Origin: Homarus americanus
Taxonomy: Eukaryota; Arthropoda; Malacostraca; Decapoda; Nephropidae
Length of the DNA stretch: 64,000 nucleotides
Assembly (NCBI RefSeq): GCF_018991925.1
Contig: NW_024736071.1
Span: 11,233,702-11,297,701 of the forward strand
Reading direction: 5' to 3'
This document shows positions 14,071 through 25,799 of the stretch, piece by piece. Position numbers and translations under genes: made by a program. Each line of letters opens with the position of its first letter. Position 1 is the first letter of the stretch. The notes under the pieces were generated by a model. The model did not search any database. It was given only the letters and a program-made list of their open reading frames with translations, and was not told the DNA's origin.

Positions 14071-16621
14071 CCAGCAAATCACACATTGTAGAAACAGTTC
14101 ACTCTCGGGTGGTGAGGGCGAGGCTGGTGGTGTCGCGTGACCACCTCCTCCTCGGCGTTGACGTGTTTCACACTACTTTTCGGACTGAACTTAACACATT
14201 TCCCGCTTGCCTCCATGAGCTGGAGAAAAGCTTTTGTCATGCCCCTGGCGTTGTCGTTTTTATCGTTTTCATTAAAACATATTGACATTATTTAAACTTT
14301 TGTTATTTGCAGCAATTCAGTTACCCCTTAAGCAAATATTTTCGTATTTGGACTAGAAGGTTTACTGTGTAGTGCAGGAGAGTTTCGCCGTCTTCAGACA
14401 ACTCTGTTTAAAATAACATGACGTGCAGCAAGGCGAGCTGCCCACTGAAACTCTCGAGCCTCAAAACTTTACCCGACAAAAATGAGAACATAGTAGACAC
14501 TAAGTAAAATAAGTATTGTCTGAAGATGACGAAGCTTGCCTGCAGAACACCGCACAAGAATATCCAAACGTAAAATTAATCCGGTAAGTATTCACAAAAT
14601 TATGATTAAGATATATAGAAAAAAATGCTTATCTTGTTAACGATAACAACAACGATAGCGACGAAGCTGCCAGGATGTGATGAACTCTTAACCACTTTAT
14701 GTTGGTGAAATAAAGAAACAGTTAAATCCTGCAGTTAGTTAGACGATTCTTAACATTATTATGAACCACTGAAAGTCATAGGTTGATTCTGGAAGGAAGT
14801 TACGCTGGAGAGCTGTTCAATGTAAGCATTCTAATTATCTCACTGTGTTAAGACTCATCACCATAAGAGCCTCTACACCGCCACTCACGGCTCTACTGTT
14901 CACAACCAAACTCTTACCTCTCATTACCTGACATCTGACCTCAGCAACGATAAAACATTAACGTGGACGGCGGTAATCATCCCACGCTGAGGTAGAGTAT
15001 GAAAAGCTTACCAAAAGTTACGGGAATTAAATAAATGTTATTGTACAACTAAACATACCATAGCAGGTTAGTGAGTTGTCACTAGGAGAGGCCGTGATCA
15101 CTATATTGGAGGAGATTTGATTTACACGTACAATAGCTTATATGGTTAGCTTTGTTTGGGTTGTGTTAATTCTGTTTTGGTTAGAGCTGGTCAGAGTTTG
15201 ATCAGGTGAAAGTTCAACTGATCCTTTTCGTCGCTAACTTTAGGGCCGACTCATACAGATCATGTCGTGTTTTCATTGAAAGCAGAGGTAGCGAGAGAGA
15301 TTACCCAGCCATTGAAGGCAGGTCACCCAGCCAATACAGTGTTACATAAAGCAAAGCAAACTAGTTTAACTGCATAAAAAAATCCTATTACTTTCCTTTA
15401 TGATGGGATTAAATATTTTCGATATTTCCATTTGGATATTTTACCATTTTCAGACTAAATGAGAAGCTTGTCATGGTATACAGTATATAGCCTCAACAGG
15501 TAAGCGGCCTCCAAACTTCAACACATGACATTAAAACTTTGTTATCAAGTGAAAAACTTTCAACTCACAGTCAATTGTTGCTCTGAGGAGTACAGTATAT
15601 CTGTCCTTCAGCAGTGAGACTGGTCAGTTAACTTACAAGAAAACTGTCAGAGTTTGTGTATGTCGAGTTGAGCTTAGAGGGGAGTACATTAGTTAGTCCG
15701 TGATTAGTTTATGTCTAGTGTGACAGTAGGCGTTGACTTGAAGCTATACAAGAGATTCACAAATATAACTAAAAAGACTTCGGGAGTTTATTATCCTATA
15801 TACGGTACAGTGCGCCAAGAAATCCCTTTGTCGTTACCAAACTCTTTACAACAAAGTGCTGTACCACCCAAGAAAAATCAAATTAGTTTTCTGTGAATAT
15901 TTCGTGTTATTAACCATAAAAAGATACAGAAACAAATACAGATATTTCAAAATATTACCAGTAGCCATACAAACACTAGCCAGGTTCATTATTACATCAC
16001 GCCACTTTGTAAACAAATAATGTAAAGGTACATATTAATTTTAGTCACATCAAAATTACACATCGACTAGTCAGTTGCCGGAGCCATCAGCTCCCTAATG
16101 AGGTCAACCGTCCACGACTTCATCACGGCACTGATGGATTAAATGTCATTATGTTTTAGCGAGTTTGAAGCTTTATCAGATAAATGGTTAAATGACTATT
16201 ACTGTAATTTACTGGCAAATTAGATTACGGCAATGACCTAGCATCCGGTAAGGCAGAAGCCTTAGCAACACCTAGATAATTATAATATCGATGCTGATAA
16301 TTTCTTCACTGATATATTACAATTTCATACACTGTACTCGCCATTAATGCAAAATTAAGTCGAACTGCCTAAAATATAAGTTAACTTATTGACATATGAA
16401 TAATCCTTATACAGTATACCGTTACTAACCACCAAGATGTAACACAGGTAAACCTCAACAAACCTACGGAGTACACACAGAGGTCGACGTGTGGGCGAGG
16501 ATGCCTCCAGTGTATCGTGTTGTTATGATAGTGAAGGTGATATAGCGCAACATCTTTACTAATGTAGAAGGCAAAACCACCAGTGAATTCAGGGCATCCG
16601 CTTCAGGGAGCTTGATGTTAT
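14071..16621. other. Stretch without recognised gene
   Basis: Apparently single-copy AT-rich DNA. Overlapping plus and minus frames at 14058-14288 and a 61-codon plus frame at 15711-15896 carry no family motif. Confidence 0.4.
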
Positions 16622-16830
16622 AATTTTCGCTTGGTCGGGTGAGAAGGAGAGGGGGTGAGAGGAAGATGGGAATGAGAGACGGGGGGAGAAGCAAGAGTGG
16701 GTGAGAGGAAAGGGGGTGAAAGGGGGAGAGGAAGGTGAACAGGAAGAGAGGAAAAGGGAAGTGAGAGGAAGAGAGGAGTGAGAGAAGGGGAGAGGAGAAG
16801 GAAGAGGGATCAAAGAAAAGGGGGGGGGGT
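16622..16830. repeat. Purine-rich tract
   Basis: About 200 bp of almost pure G and A on the plus strand (GGGAGAGGAAG-type words), ending in a G run near 16820. Pyrimidine-rich minus-strand frames here (serine/proline/leucine) are artefacts. Confidence 0.75.
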
Positions 16831-16864
16831 AGTCTTCAGGTGATCTATAAATATTAAAATTAGG

Positions 16865-16952
16865 AAAGGTCTCGGTCCCGTATGGTAAAGGTCTCGGTCC
16901 CGTATGGTAAAGGTCTCGGTCCCGTATGGTAAAGGTCTCGGTCCCGTATCAG
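16865..16952. repeat. 22-bp minisatellite, four copies
   Basis: The unit AAAGGTCTCGGTCCCGTATG plus GT is repeated four times, essentially without change. Confidence 0.95.
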
Positions 16953-17224
16953 ACTTAGCGGTCTCAACTACATCACATACAGTACATACTATACAGCAGT
17001 TGTTGCCCTTCATGTACGAGGATGGCCGGCCCTAGGGCCACCTTGGCGTGAATTTGTTTAAGATGCAGAAGCTGTCGCCAACACAACAATCACACCCTAA
17101 GTTAACGAACTGCATGACCCGGTGTTAAGGAATAGTCCGAGAAGACCGGACAGCTCGCCAACTGCACTGGCTAACCATTACCCCGGAACACGATCCGCAC
17201 ATCGATTAACATCCAGGTTCCCAA

Positions 17225-17473
17225 TTACTGCTGGGTAGACAGAGGCAAATGGCGTAATGAAACTTGCCCATAGTTTCATCCTGCCTGGGTTTGGAAATAG
17301 AGTAGTGGATGAGTGTAACAAGTTACCAAATTTCATCAGTAACTCGAACACGCTGGGTAGCTTCAAATATAGGCTGGACGGATATATGAGCTGTAGGGGT
17401 TGGGTGTAAACGGGGCTGCCCAGTATGGACCAATAGGCCCGTTGCAGTTTCCTTCAATCTTATGTTCTTATGA
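17225..17473 (+). mobile_element. CR1/L2-like LINE, 3' end only
   Basis: The end of the coding region reads GFGNRVVDECNKLPNFISNS, then LGSFKYRLDGYMSCRGWV and a stop. A 3' UTR with CCCAGTATGGACCAATAGGC and TTCCTTCAATCTTATGTTCTT follows. Peptide and UTR match the longer copy at 36575-37372, so both belong to one family. The copy is strongly 5' truncated, as is usual for LINEs, and its 3' end at 17473 is joined directly to a tRNA-like sequence in the opposite orientation. Confidence 0.75.
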
Positions 17474-17531
17474 ATCGAACGCGGGACCACTCGCTTGCGA
17501 AGCGAGCATGCTGACCATTTCACCACAGGTC

Positions 17532-17540
<9 letters not shown>
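17474..17540 (-). pseudogene. Truncated tRNA-Ala(CGC)-like sequence
   Basis: On the minus strand the D-arm-like TGGTGAAATGGTCAGCA is followed by an anticodon arm with stem CTCGC/GCGAG and loop TTCGCAA (anticodon CGC). The T arm begins GTTCGATT, but its 3' side and the acceptor are replaced by the LINE tail. It is therefore a tRNA gene relic or SINE head, not a functional tRNA. Confidence 0.65.

Positions 17541-17599
<59 letters not shown>
17532..17599. repeat. (CA)n microsatellite
   Basis: About 34 perfect CA dinucleotides immediately upstream (minus-strand sense) of the tRNA-like sequence. Confidence 0.97.
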
Positions 17600-17600
<1 letters not shown>

Positions 17601-17939
17601 CAATGATTACAATACCTCCAGTGCCCTTCTTAGGATTGAGAATAATCAAGGTACAAGGTGCAACGTGCGTTAATTAGCGTTAAATCATGTTAATAACGTG
17701 TTGTGAGTCTGAGTGCTTGATTATACTTGCGTCTCATTGCTTCCTACTAGATTAAATCCCATCCAAAGGTAATTGCAACCATCTGCATAATATTAAACCT
17801 CGCAACATCATAACAGCATGTTTAAACTTAGCCAAATATCCAGGATACATTATACAGTACAGGCCGACGTTATATTAAGCTGGCTTAGTGACGAACTAAA
17901 TTTAAATTTACTCGGTGCACAATGATAGGTGAGGTGACT
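17600..17939. other. Stretch without recognised gene
   Basis: AT-rich DNA with no supportable feature. Confidence 0.4.
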
Positions 17940-18365
17940 GGCCACAGGCGATCATGTAGAAGTGTGGTGAGGTGTGATATTGGAGTGTGGTGATGGTAAT
18001 AATACTAGCATGGTGATGTTCTCATGGTAATAATGTTATAGTGGTGGTGATGGTAGTAATGACATGGTGATAGTTGTATGGTGATGCTGGTAATGTGGTA
18101 ATGTTAATATTAGGGTGATTGTGAAGGTGATGGTGAAGCTTCTATGCTGATGGTAGTGGTGGTGTTAATACTTTTATGGTAATTGTAATAATAGTATGGT
18201 GATAATAGTGGTGATGGTATAAAGTTGAATGGTAACGGTGGTGGTGATCGAGGTGATGGTGAAACTTGGGAATATACCTGGGGTGATGGTGGGAGTAACA
18301 GGGAACAGTGATGATATTTATGGTGGAAATAATGATGAGATATTGTGATGGTAGTGATAAATACA
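17940..18365. repeat. GGTGAT-rich cryptic repeat
   Basis: Irregular GGTGATGGT and GGTAATAAT words without a fixed period. The histidine/serine/isoleucine-rich minus-strand frames derive from it. Confidence 0.65.
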
Positions 18366-19030
18366 ATAACAGAAGACACTGCAGCTGAATGACAGACTCG
18401 TTATCTCTCATGAAACATTTTTTGCAACGCAGGAAAAACAACTACAGTAGCTACCCATTGAAGAAAAATTTCTCCTGGTACAAAATATGCCTCGAACGTG
18501 TACTTGCATTAAACTCGTTATAAACATGTAAGGTACTCTGTGTTATCAAGGATGCTGTAATTGGGGTAAGATAAACCCAATTATCTGCTCTCTCTCTCTC
18601 ACGGCCCGAGCAGCAGAAAAGGTCACTAGGGAAAGCCACTGAAAGAAGGCAGTAATTTTTAAAAGTCCTTTAGAACACAGGTGGACTAAGAGGCTCTGTG
18701 GTGTTAAGTGTGTGTGGGACGTAGGTTATGTCGGCCGTACCAGAGTGAAGCCCTAAACCTTTATTTTTCTGTTGAGGGTTTGTCGTAGAGCAGAGGTGTG
18801 ACCCTGTTAAGACGATATTATAATTCCATCACCTGAACAAGTAGTCTTCATCGTTATTCCTCTTCCCACATTTATTCTCGTACCAGTGATTCCCCCACAG
18901 TCCTAGTTCAAGAGGCTATTGGAATTTTTCAATAAGCTTATTCCTTTGTTCCTGGTTTCCTGGAATTAATAAAGATCAGAGGTTGTTTTAGTTAAATGAC
19001 GCCAGAAATATCATGATGCGTGTAAAAGAA
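18366..19030. other. Stretch without recognised gene
   Basis: Mixed DNA with no coding motif. A short (CT)n run lies near 18588-18600. Confidence 0.35.
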
Positions 19031-19815
19031 GGGTGGATTATGGTGGTGGTGATGGTGCATAATAGTGGTGAAAATAGTGGGAGGTGGTGGTAGTGGTGGT
19101 GATAGTGTAAAGAAGTGGTGGTGGTGGTGAGAGTGGAAGTTAGTGGTGGCGATAATGGAATGTAGCGGTGGTGGTGATGGTGCATGATAGTGGTGAAAAT
19201 AGTAGGAGGTGGTGGTAGTGGTGGTGATAGTGTAAAGAAGTGGTGGTGGTGAGAGTGGAAGTTAGTGGTACTCTATGATAGTGGCGATGATGGTGTCGAT
19301 CCTGAGAGGTAATGATGGTGGTGACAGTCGAAAGTAGTGGTATTCATGTTGGTGGTGATAGTTGGGGTGGTGATTGTGGTGGTGATAGTAAAAGGTACTG
19401 ATTGTGGTAGGTGTTGCATTGGATAGTGGTGGTGTTACTGTAATGTTATGATGGTGATAATGAAAAAAATGGTAGTGGTAGTAGTGGTGATAATGAAAGG
19501 TTCGAGTAAAATTGTTGAAGGTTGTGGTGGTGGTGATGAGGAAATATTATGGTGTGTAAATACTGATGGTGATGATGTGGGAGAAGAATGGTGGTGATGA
19601 CATGGTGAGAGAAAACCTATTGCGGTGATTGTGGTGATGCTGGTAGGGTAATGATAGTGATGTTACTGTAAGATAACGGTTGTAGTGATGCTTTGTGGTT
19701 GTAGTGTTAATGGTGGCGGTAATAGAAGATTGTGGTGTTCATGGTGGTGGTGGTAATAGAAAACTGTGGTAGTGGTGGTGACATTACGAGAAGGTAGTGA
19801 TGGTTCTGGTGAAAA
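19031..19815. repeat. GTGGTGATAGTG-rich cryptic repeat with a duplicated block
   Basis: GGTGGTGAT-type words throughout. The block GGTGGTGATGGTGCATAATA (near 19042) to the GAGAGTGGAAGTTAGTGG region recurs about 130 bp later near 19165, showing local tandem duplication. Confidence 0.7.
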
Positions 19816-20132
19816 TATAGCGTTATAATACCGTCAAAGGAATGATCTTTTATTCAATTTCAATTTCAATTGTTTATTCCTTGATAGAGGAAGCGGGATC
19901 CTAGTGCTGTCACTAGATACCCCTGTACAATGACACCAGAAGCATCTGGCAAGTGTGACAAGTATATACAGTATAAATATTATAAAGGGGCTTACTAAAG
20001 CCTAAGGAAGGAAGGATATTCCTTTAACACATAATCAATATTATTTACAAAATATCTGGCCAGTATGGGGAGGATCATCGTGTCTCCGTCAGGGGGTCGT
20101 GGAGTGGTGGTCCAGCAGGCGTCACGGAAGCG

Positions 20133-22110
20133 TTATGTGTAGGGACATCTTAGGAGGTAGTGGATAAGGGTGCTGCTGTCGGGTCTTCTGCATAATGCAC
20201 AAGAGCGTTGCTCAGGGGATGCGGGGATACCAATCTCCCAAGCAAAGTCATACCCAATGATGATACGGGCAGCAATCACGTCCCCTTTCCGCGACCCTTT
20301 CCCGTAGACGTACGAGAGGTCAGGAAGTTTACGGAGGACATCGTACCAGGTGGGCGGGGAGTCCAGGGGGATGGCTGCTTCCCGAGCTTCTCTCTGTTTG
20401 CGGCGAATTTGGGTCCTAATCTGTAAGAGTGTTCGAGGAACAACGTAGTCAGGTGTGGCCTTGTTGCAGCCAGTCTTGGCAAGGCCATCTGCTGCCTCAT
20501 TCCCCAAGATACCGACATGACTGGGTATCCATAGGAATGTCACAGGACGGCCTGCATCCTGAAGTGTGGATGTTAACCCTCGTATTCGGAGGATGAGGTC
20601 CTTATTTTCCCCTGATCCAAATGCGATCCCGTCGAGAGCAGACCTGGAATCGCAGCAGACAAGCAAGGGGCAGAAACCATCTGCTTCTTCCTCAGCGAGA
20701 AGGGCAGCAAGGAGGGCTATTAGTTCAGCCTGAGTGGAGGATGCCCCGTCAGAAACTCTGAGAGACAGTTTGATAGGCTCAGGGGCATCAGGACGGGAGA
20801 TGTAGACACCAGCCCCGGCCCTACCTGTAGCGGGGTCAACAGAACCATCAGTGTAGAGGACGACCCTACCTGGGGACCAGTGGGCGATCCTGGAGAGGTG
20901 GTATTTGCAGAGAATAACAGGGTTTACCTGGGATTTCGGGAGCGGTCCACCAAGGGCAATCACTTCAGGTTGAAAATCCAGCCAGGGAGAAGGAGACGAA
21001 CCAACAGCAGGGGTGACAACAATATCAGGCAGGAGGTCGTGTTCCTGAAGGGCTCGGATGAGTGACCCTCGCCACTGTCTTCTAGATGGAGGTCGGTCTC
21101 GGACAGCAGGAGTCAAGTTGGTTTGGACATAGTTGCCCCGAGGATCCAGTAGAATGGAAACGGCAGTTTTTAGGTAAAACTCCTGGACACGATCCTGTAA
21201 GGGGGAAAGACCAAGTTCGGTATATAGAGAAGTAGAGCGTGTCCACTGAGGAGCCCCAAGGATGATACGAGCAGCTTTCCTCTGGATAACTTCGAGACGG
21301 TTGACAGCAGTCCGACTAATGTTGACGAGGGCAGGGGCGGCGTAGTCGACACAGGAACGGACAAAGGACTTGTACATGGTGAGAAGTACAGGGATGGTGG
21401 CACCAAGGGAACCCCTGCACATGGTAGAGAGGGGAGCGAGACGCCGAAAGCATATGTCTCGAAGATAGCGGACTTCAGGGATCTGACAACGTGTGCGAGT
21501 TACATACACACCCAGGTATTTTGTCTCATTAACCCAGTCCAAGGGCGTTCCTGATAAGAAAAGGGGTGGAGGTACAACACGACCGTGCCACATGGCTTTT
21601 GTTTTCGCAGTTGAAAGAAGGAAACCAAGTGAATCACACTCTCTGGAGACCAGATCAAGGGCTTCCTGCATGCTGAGGTAGTCAGGGGCTTGGAGGAGGA
21701 CATCGTCGGCATATCCTGAGTGAACAACTTCTGTCGGCCACGGGAGAGATGCAATGGAGTGCATGAGAGTGTTAAACAAGGTGGGACTCAGGACTCCACC
21801 TTGAAGGGTGCCGAGGTTCATTTCTTGAACAGGAGACATAGAGCCTTCAACGCGAACCCGGGCCTGACGTCCAGTGAGGTAAGAGGCGATCCATTGTAGA
21901 AGCCTCCCTTTAACCCCTAACCGCGCAAGTTCAGCTAAAATGAGGGTAGGCTGAGCCGTATCAAAGGCTCCCTTGATATCAAGGAAGACGGAAATGAGGG
22001 CAGTCTGATTGCAATAAAAGGAAGCAATGGAGTGTGCTGTGCTGCGATGTTGAATGAAACCATTGAGGGAGTTGTGGAAACGCCTATGGTGTGAAGAAGG
22101 CGACGATGGA
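20133..22110 (-). CDS. LINE ORF2, reverse transcriptase palm plus RNase H (open segment)
   Basis: A long open segment of about 660 codons. The RT palm carries VFLDIKGAFDTA (catalytic Asp) about 50 residues in, LGTLQGGVLSPTLFN, and SGYADDVLL near residue 140, followed by the thumb (ETKYLGVYV). RNase H follows at about residues 425-560 with VVLYTDGSVD, STQAELIALLAAL, CDSRSAL and IPSHVGILGNEAADGLA, so all four acidic catalytic positions appear present. The end carries a C-x2-C-type motif (CALCRRPDSSTLIHYLLRCP). A stop directly after RCPYT corresponds to glutamine in the copy at 30820-31264, costing about 18 residues. It copies element RNA into the nicked target and removes the RNA. Confidence 0.85.
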
Positions 22111-22870
22111 GTATCCTCTCCATCATCTTGCAAACACAGGAGGTAAGACTAATGGGTCGATATTTCCCAGGATCTCCCGGCTTAGGGATGGGGATAATAG
22201 TGGCATCTTTCCAGTTGGACGGGAGAACCCCATGTTCATAAGACATATTGTAGAGAGCAAGCAAGGGGTCATTAGGAATATTAGTACAGGCGTTGAGGAT
22301 GGAGTAGGTTATCTGATCATCCCCAAGAGAGGTGTCTTTTCTTGAGCGACGAGCACTGTCAAGCTCGAACTGTATGATGGGATGATCAGTGGGGGCAAGG
22401 GAGGTAAGAGCAGCACGAACAACAGGCTCAGACGCATCGATGCGAGCCTGCACTGCCTCCTGCATTGGATCTGGAAGTGCCTCAGGGGAGGAAGCTCGTG
22501 CCCAGTCCTCCATTAAGGAGCAGGCAAGGGAGGCGGGGTCAGGGTGGGGAGGAGGCCTCCGTCGAGTACCCCGTATAGCATTAATCCGATTCCATACATA
22601 AGAGGGTGACGACTGGAACGATAGAGACCCCGTGAAGGATAGCCAGTCCGCCTCACGTATCCGACGGCGCTCCTGAGTTACAAAGGAGCACCAATTTTTG
22701 AAGTCTTCCCAGTCCTCTGGAGACCGAGACCTCCGTATGGCAGAGTGGAGATCACGGGTTACCTGCCGGAGATGTCTCATGGCAGGGATACGATACCAGT
22801 AGTTGGTGGCACTTCTGGGGTGACGGGGAGGGCGTGGAGGGGTAGCGCGATTGACAGTCATACACGGCAT
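22085..22870 (-). pseudogene. LINE ORF2, linker and N-terminal reverse transcriptase
   Basis: This continues the endonuclease after a frame change near 22870. The linker (YWYRIPAMRHLRQVTRDLHS, EDWEDFKNWCSFVTQERRRI) leads into early RT blocks: the GDDQITYSILNACTN region, LLALYNMSYEHGVLPSNWKD, ATIIPIPKPGDPGKYRPISL and TSCVCKMMERILHRRLL. These are the fingers motifs of LINE reverse transcriptases. A further frame change near 22085-22100 separates it from the palm domain. Confidence 0.8.
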
Positions 22871-23714
22871 CAACAAAATCAGCGCTGTAAGAGTCAAGGG
22901 ACTGAGGGACAACATAGGAATCCGCCCAGGTAGAAAGGTATTGGGTAAAGGAAGGAACAGCATCTTGTGTGAGACGAAGGCGAGGGGATCGATAAGGAGT
23001 TGATGTCGGGGCAAAGAAGGAGAGCCTGAGATGGGTAGTAACGGCAAGATGGTCACTATACAGAGCAGGCTCGGTGCAGACAGTAGGATGAAAGGAAGTA
23101 TGACCGTTCAATAGTAAGCCAACATCAAGCAAACTATGGGGGAGGCGAGTAGGATCGTCAGGACAAAGAAAGCGAACATCATCATCCCCAACTGTGAGAG
23201 ATGTGATCCGTTAAGGGTACATGGAGTGGGATGATCCGGAGTAAGAGTGGGATGGCGGGCATTAAAGTCGCCTAGAACAATAGTGGGAACCCCATCATGG
23301 AGGTCGTGAAGAACCTGGGGGTCCAGAGAATCACTCTTGAAATGAACATTGACTACACGAAGGGTCCGGGTCACCAAGAGTAAGGGAGACAGAAATAATT
23401 CAGATGGGGTCCATGGAGCTGTGTGGGGAGACGAACAGATGGAATGGTACATGCACAAGGGTGAGGGGAGGTTACGAGCCTGCCCACGGTACTGGAGGCA
23501 GGGGTGTAAAACAGTATAGCCAGAGAGGCGGAGGAGAAGATCCACCAGATGACGGAAGTAGAGCAACATTCACTTTGATGGGAGAGCACACAACCCACAG
23601 CTCCATCCGGCGAGGTCTAAGTCCCTGGATGTTCCATTGTAAGAAGGAGGAGGGCCCGGCTCTGGTGTGAGATGAGTCGGAGGGGCTAGGACAGGGCTCC
23701 AGAGGAGGTACCAA
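22752..23714 (-). pseudogene. LINE ORF2 endonuclease domain, frameshifted
   Basis: Three successive frames make up an AP-like endonuclease that nicks target DNA for target-primed reverse transcription. The first (to about 23560) has the opening FLQWNIQGLRPRRMEL. The second (about 23570-23170) has YTVLHPCLQYRGQARN and the catalytic motif IVLGDFNARHPTL. The third (about 23160-22870) has the SDHLAVTTHLRLSF motif. The conserved Asp/Asn and SDH residues are still visible, but two frame breaks prevent a single product. Loss of frame with retained motifs indicates fairly recent inactivation. Confidence 0.8.
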
Positions 23715-23822
23715 ATTCTGTTGAGAAAATGGAGAGGAGGAGGGAGATGAGGGATGTGATCCTCCATCTCTTGGATGGAAGGAGGCAGGGTCATCAGGGC
23801 TTGCAAAGGCAGCCTCAAGGGG

Positions 23823-24020
23823 TTAGGGTGTCCAGAATGAGTTGTTGTTACTGTAATGTCGTGCAATTGTTGCCACAAACAAGTCGAGCTGGGCAGAGAT
23901 AAGGCTTGGATTTGCTTGGAGGGCGATCCAGACGGAGAGTGATTGTTTCCATAGAACCAACTGGTGTGTACTCAGCAGGAGCTGAGGTGGCAGAGGAGCT
24001 GCTGAGGGCCCGGACTGCAT
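23823..24020 (-). pseudogene. LINE ORF1 C-terminal segment after frameshift
   Basis: The frame reads LWKQSLSVWIALQANPSLIS then AQLDLFVATIARHYSNNNSF. It looks more protein-like than the competing frame over the same bases, so I take it as the displaced end of ORF1. It lies about 110 bp before the start of ORF2. Confidence 0.5.
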
Positions 24021-24056
24021 GTGGTGGTGGTAGCGACGGAGAGGGACGGTGAGGGT

Positions 24057-25409
24057 TCAGGTGAATAGAGGTGGTGGGAAGCAGTGAGAGACAGCGGGGG
24101 TCCGGGTAGCAGGTGGTAGAAGGACGGAGAGGACAAAGGAGGGTCTGTTGAGTAAGAGGTGTGCTGGTGAGAGACAAGTAAACTGGGTGGGGGAGGATGG
24201 TGGTGACTGTGTGGCAGGGCCGGCAACGACCTTGTTCCAAGAACGGTAGGGAGAGGGAGGGAGGGGAGAAAGGATGGGTGGTAGGGGTGATAGGGGGGAT
24301 GGTAGAGGAGAGGAGATCAATGGGAAATCCTTGGTGGATGGAAGAGGCGGTGGTGGATAGGAGTGAGGTTTGGTTGACAGGGGCTTCGTCAGAGACGAGG
24401 GCGGTGGTACAAGGTAAGTTTTCCCCGGGCGAGTGCCAGGACGCTGTGGGCAATTGGCATTCCAGGCGTGGTGACTGCCATGGCAATTGACACACCGTGG
24501 AATAACTGGGATTTTGTTCTGAATTTTCGATTTGCATTCCACTGTTTCGTGAGGACCTGCACAGAAACCGCAGGCGACCATCCTCGTGCACTCCCAGGTG
24601 CGGTGTTTCCACGATTGGCAACGACCACAGATTTTCGGGGTTCCGATAAATCGGTCGAGAGGACAGTTGTGAATTGGTCCTACATTCACCTTCGGGGGGA
24701 GGGGGCCCACCCACCAGCCGATGAGTTCGTTGGATGGACGTTTGGAGACCGGGTTGATGCGGCGTTCCATGTCCAGTAGTTGTGGGAGAAGAGGGCGAAG
24801 ATCGTCGATAGGGATCTCCCAGGGTACGTGGCGAACCATTACCTTGGTACGACGAGTTTCTGGGGTGATGATGGTGAACTTCAGCATCACCTCCCCCTGG
24901 GGAGCAGGAAAGCCCACCTGAGTGAGCAGGCGTACCGTCTCGTCCATTTGTGTGGTGACTATCACGGCTGTGGGACCTCGGCGGAGGCGAAGTGTTGAGT
25001 CCTGAAGTGGAGAGCAGTGACGGAAGAACCAGGTCGTCCGTGTGCTCAGAGGCAAGTCCCGAGGGAAGGCGAGACGACGAAGGCGCGACGGGGCAGGGAG
25101 ACAAAGGGAATCCCCTATGTCCATCGTCGGCGGAGGGTCGGTCATTGAGCCACATGTAGGCTCACTTGGGGACCCCGATGACAGGAGTCCACCCTCTACA
25201 GCCCCAGAAGGGGTGCAAGGGGGAGCCGTGGCCCCTGCTGGAGACCCTGACTTCTGAGGTTTCTGCTTCTTCTTTGACGTGTCTTCAAGAAGAAAGTCGT
25301 CAGCATCACTGTCACCTACTGCCGCCGTTTCCAACGAACGGGAGCGTTTAACGGCGGGCATAGGGCACGTTGGCAACACTGCAGTCAGGTGGAGTGGTAA
25401 TGACGTCAC
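24057..25409 (-). CDS. LINE ORF1, gag-like zinc-knuckle protein (main open segment)
   Basis: This is the 450-codon nucleic-acid-binding protein of the I-type LINE. The N-terminal third is basic and low-complexity (SKKKQKPQKSG), and MPAVKRSRS, 16 codons in, is an alternative start. A central folded part (PTAVIVTTQMDETVRLL, RTKVMVRHVPWEIPIDDL) resembles the RRM-like region of jockey/I ORF1 proteins. Three knuckles lie around residues 258-320: CGRC-x4-H-x4-C, CGFC-x3-H-x4-C and CVNC-x3-H-x6-C. The tail is proline-rich. The likely native C-terminus lies in another frame at 23823-24020 (LQANPSLISAQLDLFV), so a frameshift near 24060 has altered the end. In this class the role is coating element RNA in the retrotransposition particle. 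Confidence 0.8.
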   Translation of the reverse strand: MTSLPLHLTAVLPTCPMPAVKRSRSLETAAVGDSDADDFLLEDTSKKKQKPQKSGSPAGATAPPCTPSGAVEGGLLSSGSPSEPTCGSMTDPPPTMDIGDSLCLPAPSRLRRLAFPRDLPLSTRTTWFFRHCSPLQDSTLRLRRGPTAVIVTTQMDETVRLLTQVGFPAPQGEVMLKFTIITPETRRTKVMVRHVPWEIPIDDLRPLLPQLLDMERRINPVSKRPSNELIGWWVGPLPPKVNVGPIHNCPLDRFIGTPKICGRCQSWKHRTWECTRMVACGFCAGPHETVECKSKIQNKIPVIPRCVNCHGSHHAWNANCPQRPGTRPGKTYLVPPPSSLTKPLSTKPHSYPPPPLPSTKDFPLISSPLPSPLSPLPPILSPLPPSPYRSWNKVVAGPATQSPPSSPTQFTCLSPAHLLLNRPSFVLSVLLPPATRTPAVSHCFPPPLFT

Positions 25410-25440
25410 TGCTACGTCACACTATCACATTGCGCAAACT

Positions 25441-25799
25441 TGAAAAACTTTGCTCAGAGGGATCGGGTGGTAGGACCAGATGTTTTATCCCCAAAAAATG
25501 ACAGTCCAAAAGTAAAAAAAAAAATATGCCACTGTGCTGATAACTGGGTCTTACTATAGTTGTCTGCACAGGCTGGGATTGGTAGACTCGCTGAATTCGT
25601 CAGAAATACGAATTTTAAGGAGCAGTCTCTTACAGCCTTTGTTGACACTACGCACGCATGCGCGTTCCTCGATCTCTTATTATCATAAAAATAGTTCCAT
25701 AGTGACGTCATCAAAAGGACGATGACACCACGACCACGTGTTACTGTAATTAACACAGGTAACTAATAATACCTGGGAGTCACCTGACGGAGAGAATTA
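25441..25799. other. Stretch without recognised gene
   Basis: This flanks the 5' end of the I-type LINE and may include some of its 5' UTR. A poly-A run lies at 25515-25523. No coding motif is seen. Confidence 0.35.

Larger units (their letters stand above)
19852..25440 (-). mobile_element. I-superfamily LINE, nearly full length, inactive
   Basis: A non-LTR retrotransposon in minus orientation. Order of parts: ORF1 with three CCHC knuckles, then ORF2 with endonuclease, reverse transcriptase (YADD) and RNase H, then a 3' UTR ending in short TTGAAA-type repeats at 19852-19871. EN-RT-RNase H plus a gag-like ORF1 places it in the I group in the broad sense (I/Nimb/Loa-like). I cannot choose the clade by eye. 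At least one frameshift in ORF1, about four in ORF2 and a nonsense change near the C-terminus make it non-functional. The 5' boundary is approximate, and I did not find a convincing target duplication. Confidence 0.88.

Noticed and set aside
13888..14091. Small repeat protein with STGTRQMVET units
   Set aside because: The 30-bp minisatellite is open in several frames on both strands, and no start, stop or flanking coding context supports a gene.
23848..25155. A 435-codon minus-strand frame overlapping LINE ORF1
   Set aside because: It runs over the same bases as the zinc-knuckle ORF1 in another frame, lacks motifs, and is serine/proline/histidine-rich as expected of a shadow frame.
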